The notes beneath the pieces are model-generated. The model did no database searches. It was given only the letters and a program-made list of their open reading frames with translations, and had not been told where the DNA came from. Positions 10,301 to 19,914 of a DNA stretch of 20,111 nt are shown here, piece by piece (within the stretch, counting starts at the first letter, position 1; each line of letters starts with the position of its first letter). Source of the DNA: Perkinsus chesapeaki (Eukaryota > Perkinsozoa > Perkinsida > Perkinsidae); NCBI GenBank assembly GCA_013115145.1, contig JAAPAO010000527.1, positions 5,300 to 25,410 of the forward strand, read 5' to 3'. Position numbers and translations under genes: made by a program.

Positions 10301-13020
10301 GGTATTATCATTTTCCTATGTTGGATTTTGCTGTTCAACAAGGTGAATGGCAGCTAGTCATGAATCCAAACACAAATGACTTCCACTAAAGGTATTATTA
10401 AAGACATGCACGCCACCGAATGCGTTGGTAAGGAAACAACTTCTTCGTGTAAACCCGATAACCTTCGCACTACCCAGTCACAATTGCCAGCCCTACATTA
10501 TAGTCCAGCCTAACTAATGCCAGATTCAGCTAGATATGTTCCCATTACATATGTAATACTGGTTGCCCGTATGCCCCCATTATATTATTACGAGTCCTGA
10601 TCCTTGACATGGAACTTCAATTCCATAGTCCTCCTCTCCCTTTTAGCCCTAGCATCTATATCCTCCCATTGCTTAGCGCTCTCGCTAACTACTGGTGTTA
10701 AGAACTGACGCTCATAGATATCAGCCGCCTAAGCAAACACAGACAGTCATTTCTGATACAATTTCCGTAAAAACACCTAAACTGAACGACTTTGTCGTCT
10801 TCTAACCGAATACCGAGGTTGATAAAGACCCATAAGATGCTAATAGCTCATTAGTCAGCAAGAGATAATACCAATCACATCAAGCCCAGCAACGGTACTA
10901 TACACTCGAGACATTACCACGAGAATCATCTGTACATATCACTTATATTAATTATAATATGTCTATAATGATATCCACAGAATTCAACAAAAAACGTAAT
11001 TAACTACGAACAAAATTCGATAGGAGTGGCTATTTTTCGACTACCTCAGGCGAATCAGCATCATAAAAGTCCAGTTCCTTCCATGGACCCCCTTCATCCT
11101 CTGCTCTATCCTTTCCTTCCTCACCTTCCTTTTCATCACCATTACCCTCTGGTTTAGCTCCCAGGCTATGATCCTAATCAACATAACCATATAACACCTC
11201 TTATCGAACAAGCGATAATAGTTTATCCTTTATAGGATAAGTAATAACGGCAGAGTCGACAGTATCCAATAACAGTAAAATGCTGCTGATATAAACTTGT
11301 TTGCTCCCATCAGTAGAAATTACCCTACAGTCATTATCCCTAACAGCACTTAATTACACTGCTAAAGCCCAACTGTGTCCCCGGCGTTCGATAATATAAA
11401 TTCAATCTTACTTCCCAGATTCCACAGTTCCTTATTACCTGTCTTAAGGCTGTCAGCAATGATTGCTGATAACGTTGTTTAGCTCCCATGGAGGTAGCTC
11501 CTCTTGCCAAGCTAGTACTGGCCGATATCACTTGTGATTTTTTACTACTTGCCTTTACTGGCTCCATCAAGGATTCTGAAAAGCTAGATATTGAACCCAA
11601 ATATAGTAACTAACGAAATGAAGCTCATTTTTCTATTTCCATTCAGATGGAAAAAGCTCCGTAATAAAAGTGAACACTCAATCAGCATGGTGCGGCAGTG
11701 AACGCTCTATCTGAATCAAAGCTAATGATTTGATTCCCGCATCTTTCTCAATAAGATCTGCAACCTGACGATCGACAAGTCGGGAGTTTTGCTAAAGTGG
11801 TATCGAAATGCCATAGTAAAATAATAAATATGACCACCATTCCTGCACTTTTCAATAAATACCAATCAAACGGGTACATTACTTTCCTCATTGTCAGCAG
11901 CTTGTTTCCCCCGTATCTTAGCCGCCATAGCTTGTCGCTCCTGTCTATCCTTATCAACATGGGTGAAGTCAGGACGTAATTGACAAAATGAAGCTAGAGG
12001 TGTCAGAGTTAATTGACCAGAGTTAACCGCACCAACACAGTAGGTACCTGAAGATGCACTTTACCGTATATCTACCCGGGCATGTACTCCCGTATGACTA
12101 TACTGCAGTATAAAGGTAACAATTTAACCTATTTCACAAGTACGCGCTCGCGGACTTCACAAAGTGGATTGAAGACTATGTGATACGTAGGGCTAGGATC
12201 TTCACTGAGGTTTCACGGAGCTTCTCTGTATATACTATTTCACAAATTATAACCAACGCTCCCTATGTGTATCAAGAAAAAGAAAAGCTGATAAACCAAA
12301 CAACGAGTAGAGTCCAATCACAGTGTTGTACTTCCCTATTATTACATGACTTATTGGTAACCGTCTTTGCCATGAGAACTTGCTCTCTCATAGAGCTATG
12401 AGTAGCAGTCTGATCAAACGTCTCTGAGTCATCATTAAGCTTGTATCGCAGTCTAAGCTTCTTCTGGTCATCCCGTAGCTCCACACGCTCCAAAAAGCCT
12501 TGGTCCCCATATGGACGGTAAACGGGTCGCAGAGGATATCTAGGCAAGTAACGACAGGAATAGGCCAACCTCGACTATTAACGGAATTTGCTGTTAAGTC
12601 GTTCCAAATAGTATTTTGCATCTTTCCGCGAGGATTTACATACATTATTTTTACATTCATCCACAGTGACCCAAGTTGTTGAGCGGTGAATGGAAGGGTT
12701 ACTGCTATATTAGTAAAATAATTAATTAAAAATATTCTATAAATGATTAATAAAAATTGTTAGGATTGTAAATTGCTACATTTGAGGTAGCTTATCGGTA
12801 TATGACGTCGAATAACGTCCATCTACGTCGTGTATATTATGACCGCATAGAAGAAGGCATTCCGTTTCCGTTACTACTGTAATAGGTACATCTCCCCAGT
12901 GAAGTCTGGTGGGTCCTGCATTCTATTGAGGAAGACTGGTATCTCATGTACCACTTCATCATCGTCCTCATCACCATCAGATGATGATGCTGCTGGGCTC
13001 ATCACGACATCTTGAGGCAT
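7341..13020 (-). CDS. RPC5: DNA-directed RNA polymerase III subunit RPC5 (POLR3E / Sin-like), 649 aa
   Basis: An RNA polymerase III-specific subunit that supports initiation and termination at tRNA and 5S genes. Sixteen exons, minus strand: 12878-13020, 12346-12539, 11883-12047, 11439-11575, 11045-11146, 10592-10728, 10077-10209, 9765-9845, 9279-9437, 8720-8854, 8637-8679, 7998-8133, 7893-7954, 7751-7775, 7571-7679, 7341-7529. All are GT-AG and in phase, totalling 650 codons (human protein about 708 aa). Landmarks in family order are an acidic N terminus then EIPVFLNRM; YPLRPVYRPYG; GQLTLTPLASFCQLRPDF; GPWKELDFY with YERQFL; NQQLETIMKK; VRGVWVLSS; IPYDDEFGKEHPEVTQRQH; and a C-terminal winged-helix-like TYRSVLMAIYRIKD region. 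Tentative points: the acceptor of exon 5, the donor of exon 4 (two in-phase choices), the acceptor of exon 12 (8133 or 8148) and the 25-nt exon 14. The start follows a ctttatag acceptor by 34 nt. Confidence 0.88.
11204..11349 (-). other. Coding-like stretch inside RPC5 intron 4
   Basis: A 48-codon open stretch lies between stops on the RPC5 strand and reads like protein (SKQVYISSILLLLDTVDSA, then ITYPIKDKLLSL). Every usable acceptor before it needs phase 2, whereas RPC5 exon 4 ends in phase 0, and RPC5 homologues have nothing matching at this place. I therefore leave it out of the gene model. It may be chance, an alternative exon or an old insertion. Confidence 0.3.
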
Positions 13021-13394
13021 GTCAAAAGGGAACCAACAGCAATTAATCTGCCTCCTATAAAGAAGGTAACATTTTCAACTTTCCCACAGTCACCAAGCGA
13101 TTTGTTAGCTTCCCGTACATTTATTTTATGTAACTAGTAATGGCTTCTCTCAGTGCACAGTAGTTACATTCTGAACAAGTAATCCGCACCTCGTGCTGAT
13201 CGCTCAAAGTCACGCGCCACGAAATTGTCCCGAACTGCGCAATTGGATTTTGTTAGCACTATCCATGTTAATGTATCCGTTGTGAGGGTTGAGTTGACAT
13301 ATTAGTTTCCTGGACGACGATACATGTACTATAAGGATCTTGAAAATTACTTGAGGCGTTATTCTGACCTGAAAAGTATCTTTGATTACTAATA
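13021..13394. promoter_or_regulatory. Divergent intergenic region shared by RPC5 and the NhaA gene
   Basis: A 374-bp gap between two outward-facing start codons, so both promoters must lie here or overlap neighbouring exons. On the minus side a ctttatag acceptor at 13055 precedes the RPC5 start. On the plus side an AG at 13375-13376 precedes the NhaA start but lacks a pyrimidine tract. No TATA-like box or repeat stands out. Confidence 0.5.
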
Positions 13395-15931
13395 ATGGCA
13401 AGTGAAGAAGCTACAATGGACACCTTGAAAGATACTACTCTAAATCATGATGATAGGATACCAGAGATACCTCATAATGAAATATCAGCTGAACAGGTAA
13501 CCTTTGAGAGAATCATGGTAAAGTTAGTTATATAGGTAGATTGTTTACCTCTATAACACTGGCATCTGTCCAATATCATACCATATAAGCATTATTGAAT
13601 ATTAACACTAACATATAGCGGGTTTAACGATGTCCACTTACTAATAAGGACAACATATTATAACGTCTCTTCTATTTTTACTATATAGGAAAAGTCACAT
13701 TTATTTATCCATTTCCAATTGTCGAAATAGTCTTCATTCGTTGGTAGATGTAATTACTATCGTAATGTCTCTATCTAGGCTCTCATTACTGCCCAACTAC
13801 ATACAGTATCATATAGTGTCAATATATCACAGAGCTGACTGTCCGTGATATGTATTGATAAGTCAGGTTGCTATGTATCGGTGCTACACCGAGCACTTGC
13901 CACACTACGGCTTTGTTAAGCCTGGAAATGCACAAGAAGAGTTAGAGATGTCCCCTAATAGGCTTAGCCCCGAATTCATAGCAGAAGAGGTTATTCGGGT
14001 TTTCGGGTTTCGGGTTTTCCGATCACACTACTTTTTACAGATAGAATTTGGCAGAGCTCATACCCAGCCTATAAGCCTATTTGAGCATCGGCGGAGACAT
14101 GTCCATCACAATCTAAATAAAAGGGATAAGTTCTTTCGAGGACATGATGAGAAGCTACATGAAGGTGGCGACTCAGCTACTAAGTAGTATAGGGTTTAAT
14201 GGACATATTGAAAGTACTCCTAACTTGCTTATATGTTGGCGGCCTACACTATTGCGAGATCTGATTAGTAAAAGCGCAGACCGTATTAACTCGGCATTGG
14301 CTTTTACTAATCATATCTTGGAATGGTGTGGTTGAGGTCAGTGGCTAGTGAAAGAGCCTGTATGATAGACACTACTGCAACCAATATGCCCCCATACCCA
14401 ACAAAAGGCTGCTTTTGGTAGCCTTCTCCTTCTCCAAGCTTCCCTCCATGTGTCTTGACTTTTATCTTTGTTCAGATACTTCAGCTCAAAGCGTCATTGG
14501 TATCTTTACATCAGAAGATTGGTTACTATATATTTTGTACCGTTACAACTAGGTGTTATTACTGGCTTAATATGGGCTAATATAGACTATGATAACTACG
14601 TTTATGTCTGGGGAACTAGCGATGATGAAAGTGTAGATCTAGGATTCACAATAGCTCATCACCCGGTAACCTCATACCACGTCATACCGTATTTTCCTCA
14701 ACTCTTCATTTAGGTAACCCTTCATTTTATATTAAATGATATTTTTATGGCTTTCTTTTTCGGAATTGCAATGGTTGAAATTGTCCTTGCATTACTACCT
14801 GGTGGAGCTCTGTCACCGATCTCCAAGGCAGCTGTCCCTTTAATCTGTACTTGCCGCCCACCCAATCACGTTTGCGATCTTCCCTCAGGTACACTTGGCG
14901 GTATCCTCGGTCCAATCGGTGTCTTCTTCTCCCTAATGTACATCCAGAAGGCCGCCGGTGCCTTCGATAACAGCGAGTTTGCTTTCTCTGAGCTCCTCGA
15001 GGGCTGGGGTGTTGTCGTGGCCACCGATATATCTATCGCCTGGCTCGTCGCCACACTGGTCTTTGGCAGCGCCCACACAGCTATTCGGTTCCTCCTCGTC
15101 CTCGCGGTAGCCGACGATGTCGGAGGCATGCTAATCATTGCCTTCTTTTACCCCTCCGAACATGACAGCAATCCATGGTATCTTTTCATGTGCGTAGGAG
15201 CTTGCCTGGTTGCCTCCTTACTACGATTCTTTAAGTTCCGTCACTGGCTTTGGTACATCTGTCTCTCGGCTCCATTGGCCTGGTATGGTTTGTTGGCATC
15301 GGGTGTCCATGCCTCTTTAGCACTATGTTTGGTCGTGCCCTTCATGCCTAAGTACATTTACCTTGACGGTGATGCCTCTCAGAACGTGTCCGAGCCTACC
15401 ACAGCAGCGTCGCCAGTCGAGCAGCAGCAGGAGGAGGGGCCTCCCAACACTAATCACGGCGAGATGGTGATTAACGGCAAGCGAGCGGTCGAAGGGCCCT
15501 TGGAGCGCTTTGACCACGATTGTTCGTTCTTCGTCCACTGCGGGTTGCTCTTCTTTGCCTTGGCCAATGCTGGCGTGCAATTCACTAAGGATGCTTTCGG
15601 TTGGATAACATTCAACGTGGCCATCTCGCTGATAGTTGGCAAGTGTATCGGCATATTCTCCTTCGGCTCTATTGCACTATTCATACCTCATCTCACCTTA
15701 CCACACGGTATGGGCCATCTGCATTTATTCCTAGTGGGCGTTGTCTCTGGCGTCGGTCTTACAGTAGCGCTGGTAGTCGCTCATGCAGCTTACACACAGC
15801 GTGAGCTCCTTGACCAAGCCAAACTGGGGGCGTTGCTCTCCCTACTAGCAGGGCCTATAGCGATATCATTAGGAATGCTCCTCCGCATCCCGAAGGTCTC
15901 AGCTCCACCGCCCACTGGGCCACCAACCTAA
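13395..15931 (+). CDS. nhaA: NhaA-family Na+/H+ antiporter, 577 aa
   Basis: An electrogenic sodium/proton antiporter of the bacterial NhaA fold, here in a eukaryotic gene. Exons: 13395-13496, 13867-13989, 14041-14183, 14476-14665, 14714-14846, 14889-15931; all are GT-AG, in phase, 578 codons. Residues 1-~140 form a charged, hydrophilic N-terminal extension not found in bacterial NhaA (~390 aa). Membrane segments begin near VPLQLGVITGLIWAN. Key residues are present: VATD at ~274-277 (E. coli T132/D133), ADDVGG with the ion-binding Asp pair at ~306/307 (D163/D164), SGVHASLA, and VGKCIGI with Lys ~482 (K300). A ~50-residue Pro/Glu/Gln-rich loop is inserted at ~390-435. The 42-nt intron 14847-14888 and the 51-nt intron 13990-14040 are stop-free multiples of three and would be read through by a plain ORF caller. 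Which membrane it occupies is not evident; no signal or transit peptide is clear. Confidence 0.9.
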
Positions 15932-16734
15932 TTACATCTTCCCAGCATTTGGAGTTGCCTTGCCAACTATGGCAACATTGACATTATTAATTTGACGGCT
16001 CTATTCTGAGACCCTCACCATGGTGTCCGTACTATTGTCTCGTACATTTCCTGTGTGTGCTGTGTCATTTCCGTTTAAACTTTCTTAGTAACGATTTGGA
16101 GACTTTAGTTGAAGTAGTCACAGTATAGCACGAATCAATCTACTTTAGTAAGTGAGTGAAAGACATGTAACATACGATATGTAAAAAGTTTAACCTACTA
16201 CTTCAAGTACTGGTACTGGTTCGCTGTAATCTCAGGATTACGTTACAGGTCATCTTTCAATTGCGCTGTAATAGGAGGCATGTAAGGTAGTTCTCAATGC
16301 AGATAATACCGCATTTATAGTTCTTGTTGAAATCAAAGCACCAGGCCCGTGCCCGCTCAGCTACATAAGCTGGACGAGAAGTGGAAGACAAGATGTATCG
16401 AGCATGCCTATCGGTTGGGGGAGGGAATTGCTTGCGACATCCAAGCGCGGTTAAGCCTTCACGAGTTCATATGACTTTCCTAACAAGGACACGCAGAGAT
16501 ACAACTGTAGACATTTAAACTTGCCGCGCCACCTCACTCCTGCCGTAGCGCCCGCCAACAACACCACCTGGACGTCTCGGTCGGAGGCTTTTCAGGCATC
16601 GCCCCATGTCTCGCATATACGAATCCAGATTCGCCGTCTCGAAAATTACATCTGCCGCACTTGCAAAATAATACAGTCGATCCTTACTCACTTCTTGGGA
16701 CAAATTTACCGATACTCAGTATTAAAACTTCCGT
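15932..16734. other. Intergenic region between the NhaA and S41 genes, with two coding-like remnants
   Basis: The first ~400 bp is AT-rich and probably 3' UTR and spacer. From 16331 to 16474 (+) a 47-codon stretch with no ATG start reads like protein (AQLHKLDEKWKTRCIEHAYR). At 16515-16703 there is a GC-rich block, open on both strands, whose minus frame includes YYFASAADVIFETANLDSY. Neither is recognised or has clear splice partners. A gatactcag acceptor at 16718-16719 precedes the S41 start by 15 nt. Confidence 0.4.
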
Positions 16735-19359
16735 ATGACTTTCTCCCATCGCTGCTGGTCACCTGTCATCCTGTGGCTGTCCTTAAACGGCGGTGCCGCT
16801 CAATCCACTAGCAGTGACCATTGTGCACGCCTTAATCGCCACAGTGGGCATACCATTCTTGAAAATAGGACTACCGACGCACAGAAGGACTACCTGTGGG
16901 GAAGGGCTGATGACCTGAACGAGTGCCTCAACAGCCTCACTATCAGCAACATTTATGCTCTGTTTACTCTCCACAACTTGAAGTACGGTGTGGCAGAGTC
17001 TTATGCTTTCACAGACATCGCCGACGGCCTAAACCGCTCGATTGAGAGCAACACATGTGGTTTCAAACTCCACGATCTTGGCGACGTTGACCTCAAGGGT
17101 TTTATTGACCGTCAGATGAGGAATTTCTCTGACACACTGAACACATTGAGCAAAGAGGGGCAGCGGCAATTTCTCAATATGACAATTGAGGCAGCTCCTT
17201 TCCACTTTGCCATACAGCGCGAGTTCAATCGTTTGAATGATGCACACACTATGTATATCACACCTTTCGAGGCGTTCTACTATGTACTACCAATTCGGTT
17301 CAACTCGCATATGGACGGCGATGAGCAAGTTGTCACTATGAAGCTTGTTGATTATTCCTTATACTATCGACCTCTTCACAATACATCTATTGTCCATCAA
17401 GATGGGGACGTTGTCACGAAGGTTGATGGTAAACCTGTGCTGCAGTGGATGCAAGATATGGTCGCCAATGATGGCCCCTATGCTGGCATATACCAGGGCA
17501 TGCTGCAAAGGCTCAACAATCGTTTCTTTGTCTCGGAATATGTGGACCGTAGGGCGCTGATCAATCCGCCACCGACAAAGCCTCTTGAGCTCACATTCGC
17601 TGATGGATCCACCGAGACCATTCACTGGCTTGGCAGGTTGAGTGATTACAGTAAGGTCGCTGGCCCAGGAAAAGATGCGGTGTCAACTCACGTCTACAAT
17701 ATGTTGACCAACACTAACCTAAAATTCACAAAGGCCATTGATTTCGAGATGGAGTTCTACTCTCTGAGACCAGAAACACTTTGGCAAGCCAGTAGCGCCG
17801 CTGTGCCTTCCATGGGCAATACTGACATCGAGTTCATCAATGCTGTCCTCGAATCGACCACACGCAGCCCTCTGGAAGACAAGCTCCGTGGTGAGCCGAG
17901 CACTCGAAGTATCACAGTAACCGACTGGATCAAAGGCCATGGCTACAGTTTCACTCTCGCCGGTGACGCAGTTGTTGTGTCAATCCCTGATTTCGAGCCA
18001 GTGAAGACGTTGGACACTGACGAGGATGTGGCTTTAGCCCTCTATGCTGGCTTTTACGAAGTTCAAGACTACGCCCGCCAGCATGGTGTTACCCGACTGC
18101 TCTTTGACGTTTCCTCCAACGGTGGCGGATTGATCATCTCCTCTCTGGCTTTGCAGTGGTATGTGGTCGAGTCAAACGAGGAGATTTGCTCACCAGTTGT
18201 CAAGCACATGACAGAAAACTGGCGCAAGTGGGTTTCTTCCTTCGGTGAGAACTACAACCAGGCAATAGACGACTTCTTCGCCAAGAATCCTCTGTTGGTT
18301 GGAAGCGGCGACTTCATTCAGCGGAAGTTCCAGAAGCTTTACGATCTGATAGACCATGCCAAACAGTATTTGGACGTCGCATTGGTTAAGGAGGATGACC
18401 TGCTGAGGTTGCGCAATATCGAAGATGCGATACTGTCTCAAAGCTCTTCTACTGCGCGAGCTGATCTCTTCAAGGACTTCCTTGAAGGGAGGCAGTTCCT
18501 AACATCTGACATCGGTCAGCAACTTGTGCCAGAATATGGATGGTACCTCTTCGACAACACAGACATAGTCGACTATTCTACGGGTCAAAACTTCACTCCT
18601 CCTCTCTCACAGTACCAACAAGTTCAACTCCGTCATTGGGGTAAATCCTCTAACTACTCGAAGCCTGGAGTATTCTCATTTTGCAGCAAAGTACTCAACC
18701 AGATGCTCGAAATCGTTCCTGACAGCTACGATAGGAAGTACTGGTCTGAAGTTTCCTTCGTCACTGACGGTAACTGTGGCTCGGCTTGCTCCATGTTTAC
18801 CCAAACTCTCCAGCTGTCTGGTGCAGCCACTGCCTTTACTTTTGGTTCCCTGGCTGATCAACCTATGGACGTATCGTCTTTTGGAGGCGGCAATGTTCTT
18901 CAGTACGACGATATCGCGCCTATGCTAAATATCGCAAGTCACTTGGGCAACTGGGCAACCTTCGGCAGATCCGAGTGGTCACAGATTACCAGAGAATCTT
19001 GGGTTAATAGGCCCATGCCCTTCCCTACTGCAGCTCAAGCTTCGTACACGTGGAACATCGAGCTTGCTCAGCAGCTCGGGCCCAACTCATTGCCTCGCCA
19101 ATTCTACAGAATCCCCGGCCATAAGCATTTGAATATGTGGGCTCGCAATCTTAGAGAGAGGGTCAGCGTCCACGAGACTATAGCCGATTTCAAGAGCTGG
19201 GAGAGTTTGAGGGCGAACCCCCAATTCAAGGACTTCGGTGATTGCCCTGCGTATACCCCTAACCCCACGCCTGCCCCATCAAGCTTCTCTCCGCGGGGGT
19301 CTATGGTCCGCTCAGCTTTAGTGAACGTAGCGGTATTCGTATGTTTTGGCATGCTTTAG
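16735..19359 (+). CDS. Secreted S41-family (tail-specific protease-like) protein, 874 aa, likely membrane-anchored
   Basis: A single uninterrupted exon. Residues 1-~22 look like a signal peptide (VILWLSLNGGAAQS core). Residues ~195-245 contain a PDZ-like stretch with GDVVTKVDGKPV. The S41 protease core spans ~400-720. It includes DVSSNGGG (~458-465), matching the family DxRxNGGG turn, and FVTDGNCGSACSMF (~675-688). Ser ~683 there occupies the nucleophile position of S41 enzymes; this assignment is by motif only, and the general-base Lys is not pinned down. After a Pro/Ser-rich linker (~840-853) the chain ends in a hydrophobic tail (ALVNVAVFVCFGML) with nothing polar after it, which fits a GPI signal or a tail anchor. 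Several N-x-S/T sites support a secretory route. Being intronless amid intron-dense neighbours suggests a retrocopy or later acquisition. The activity could be lost; it needs testing. Confidence 0.8.
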   Translation: MTFSHRCWSPVILWLSLNGGAAQSTSSDHCARLNRHSGHTILENRTTDAQKDYLWGRADDLNECLNSLTISNIYALFTLHNLKYGVAESYAFTDIADGLNRSIESNTCGFKLHDLGDVDLKGFIDRQMRNFSDTLNTLSKEGQRQFLNMTIEAAPFHFAIQREFNRLNDAHTMYITPFEAFYYVLPIRFNSHMDGDEQVVTMKLVDYSLYYRPLHNTSIVHQDGDVVTKVDGKPVLQWMQDMVANDGPYAGIYQGMLQRLNNRFFVSEYVDRRALINPPPTKPLELTFADGSTETIHWLGRLSDYSKVAGPGKDAVSTHVYNMLTNTNLKFTKAIDFEMEFYSLRPETLWQASSAAVPSMGNTDIEFINAVLESTTRSPLEDKLRGEPSTRSITVTDWIKGHGYSFTLAGDAVVVSIPDFEPVKTLDTDEDVALALYAGFYEVQDYARQHGVTRLLFDVSSNGGGLIISSLALQWYVVESNEEICSPVVKHMTENWRKWVSSFGENYNQAIDDFFAKNPLLVGSGDFIQRKFQKLYDLIDHAKQYLDVALVKEDDLLRLRNIEDAILSQSSSTARADLFKDFLEGRQFLTSDIGQQLVPEYGWYLFDNTDIVDYSTGQNFTPPLSQYQQVQLRHWGKSSNYSKPGVFSFCSKVLNQMLEIVPDSYDRKYWSEVSFVTDGNCGSACSMFTQTLQLSGAATAFTFGSLADQPMDVSSFGGGNVLQYDDIAPMLNIASHLGNWATFGRSEWSQITRESWVNRPMPFPTAAQASYTWNIELAQQLGPNSLPRQFYRIPGHKHLNMWARNLRERVSVHETIADFKSWESLRANPQFKDFGDCPAYTPNPTPAPSSFSPRGSMVRSALVNVAVFVCFGML

Positions 19360-19914
19360 CGAGCTTTATTGATTGAACCTCAACTTATGAAAAGAACAAC
19401 TATGTTCTCATATCCCCTAATTTCCATAATCCGTGGCAGAGCATCGTTGTGGTGTTACCACGTAGGAAACCGTAGGTACCTCCATTAAGTTGTTCAAAGA
19501 GAGCTTGTTGTGTAACTCAGTACAGAATGAAGAAGGGTAGATGGCCACCAGATAGTTAAATTCGAAAGGCTGGTTCACCTGCGCTGGTAGTAACCCAGTG
19601 TAGCTTATTCAGGATAGTCAAAGGATTGCAAATGTGTATGATAAATCACTAAGCATGGCGACTGTGAGAGAGTGCTCATTTGGTGAGTTAATTTCGTTCC
19701 AATTTACGAGAACAAAGGAAAACCGCGGCTTTGACTGAGTATCGCAAAACAATCGTAGATAGGTACGATACCTATTGCTATCATCCCCGCGTTCAAATGA
19801 CTCTTAACACAAAGTAATATCAACTAAGTAACTCGTTCCTAGACAGATACAGATATATAATTTAGGGGTTAATGGATCACATAAAGCGGTGGTCTTACCC
19901 TGTTAGAAAACACT
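19360..19914. other. Intergenic region between convergent genes
   Basis: A 555-bp gap between the 3' ends of the S41 gene (+) and the dehydrogenase gene (-). It should hold both 3' UTRs. I see no open frame of note, no repeat and no RNA gene. Confidence 0.6.

Noticed and set aside
13855-14187. 110-codon open frame as a separate gene.
   Set aside because: It is NhaA exons 2 and 3 read through a stop-free 51-nt intron; phase and context place both in the antiporter gene.
14747-14749. ATG at 14747 as the NhaA start.
   Set aside because: The preceding exon supplies essential family segments (IAHHP joined to VTLHFILNDIF) through a 48-nt intron.
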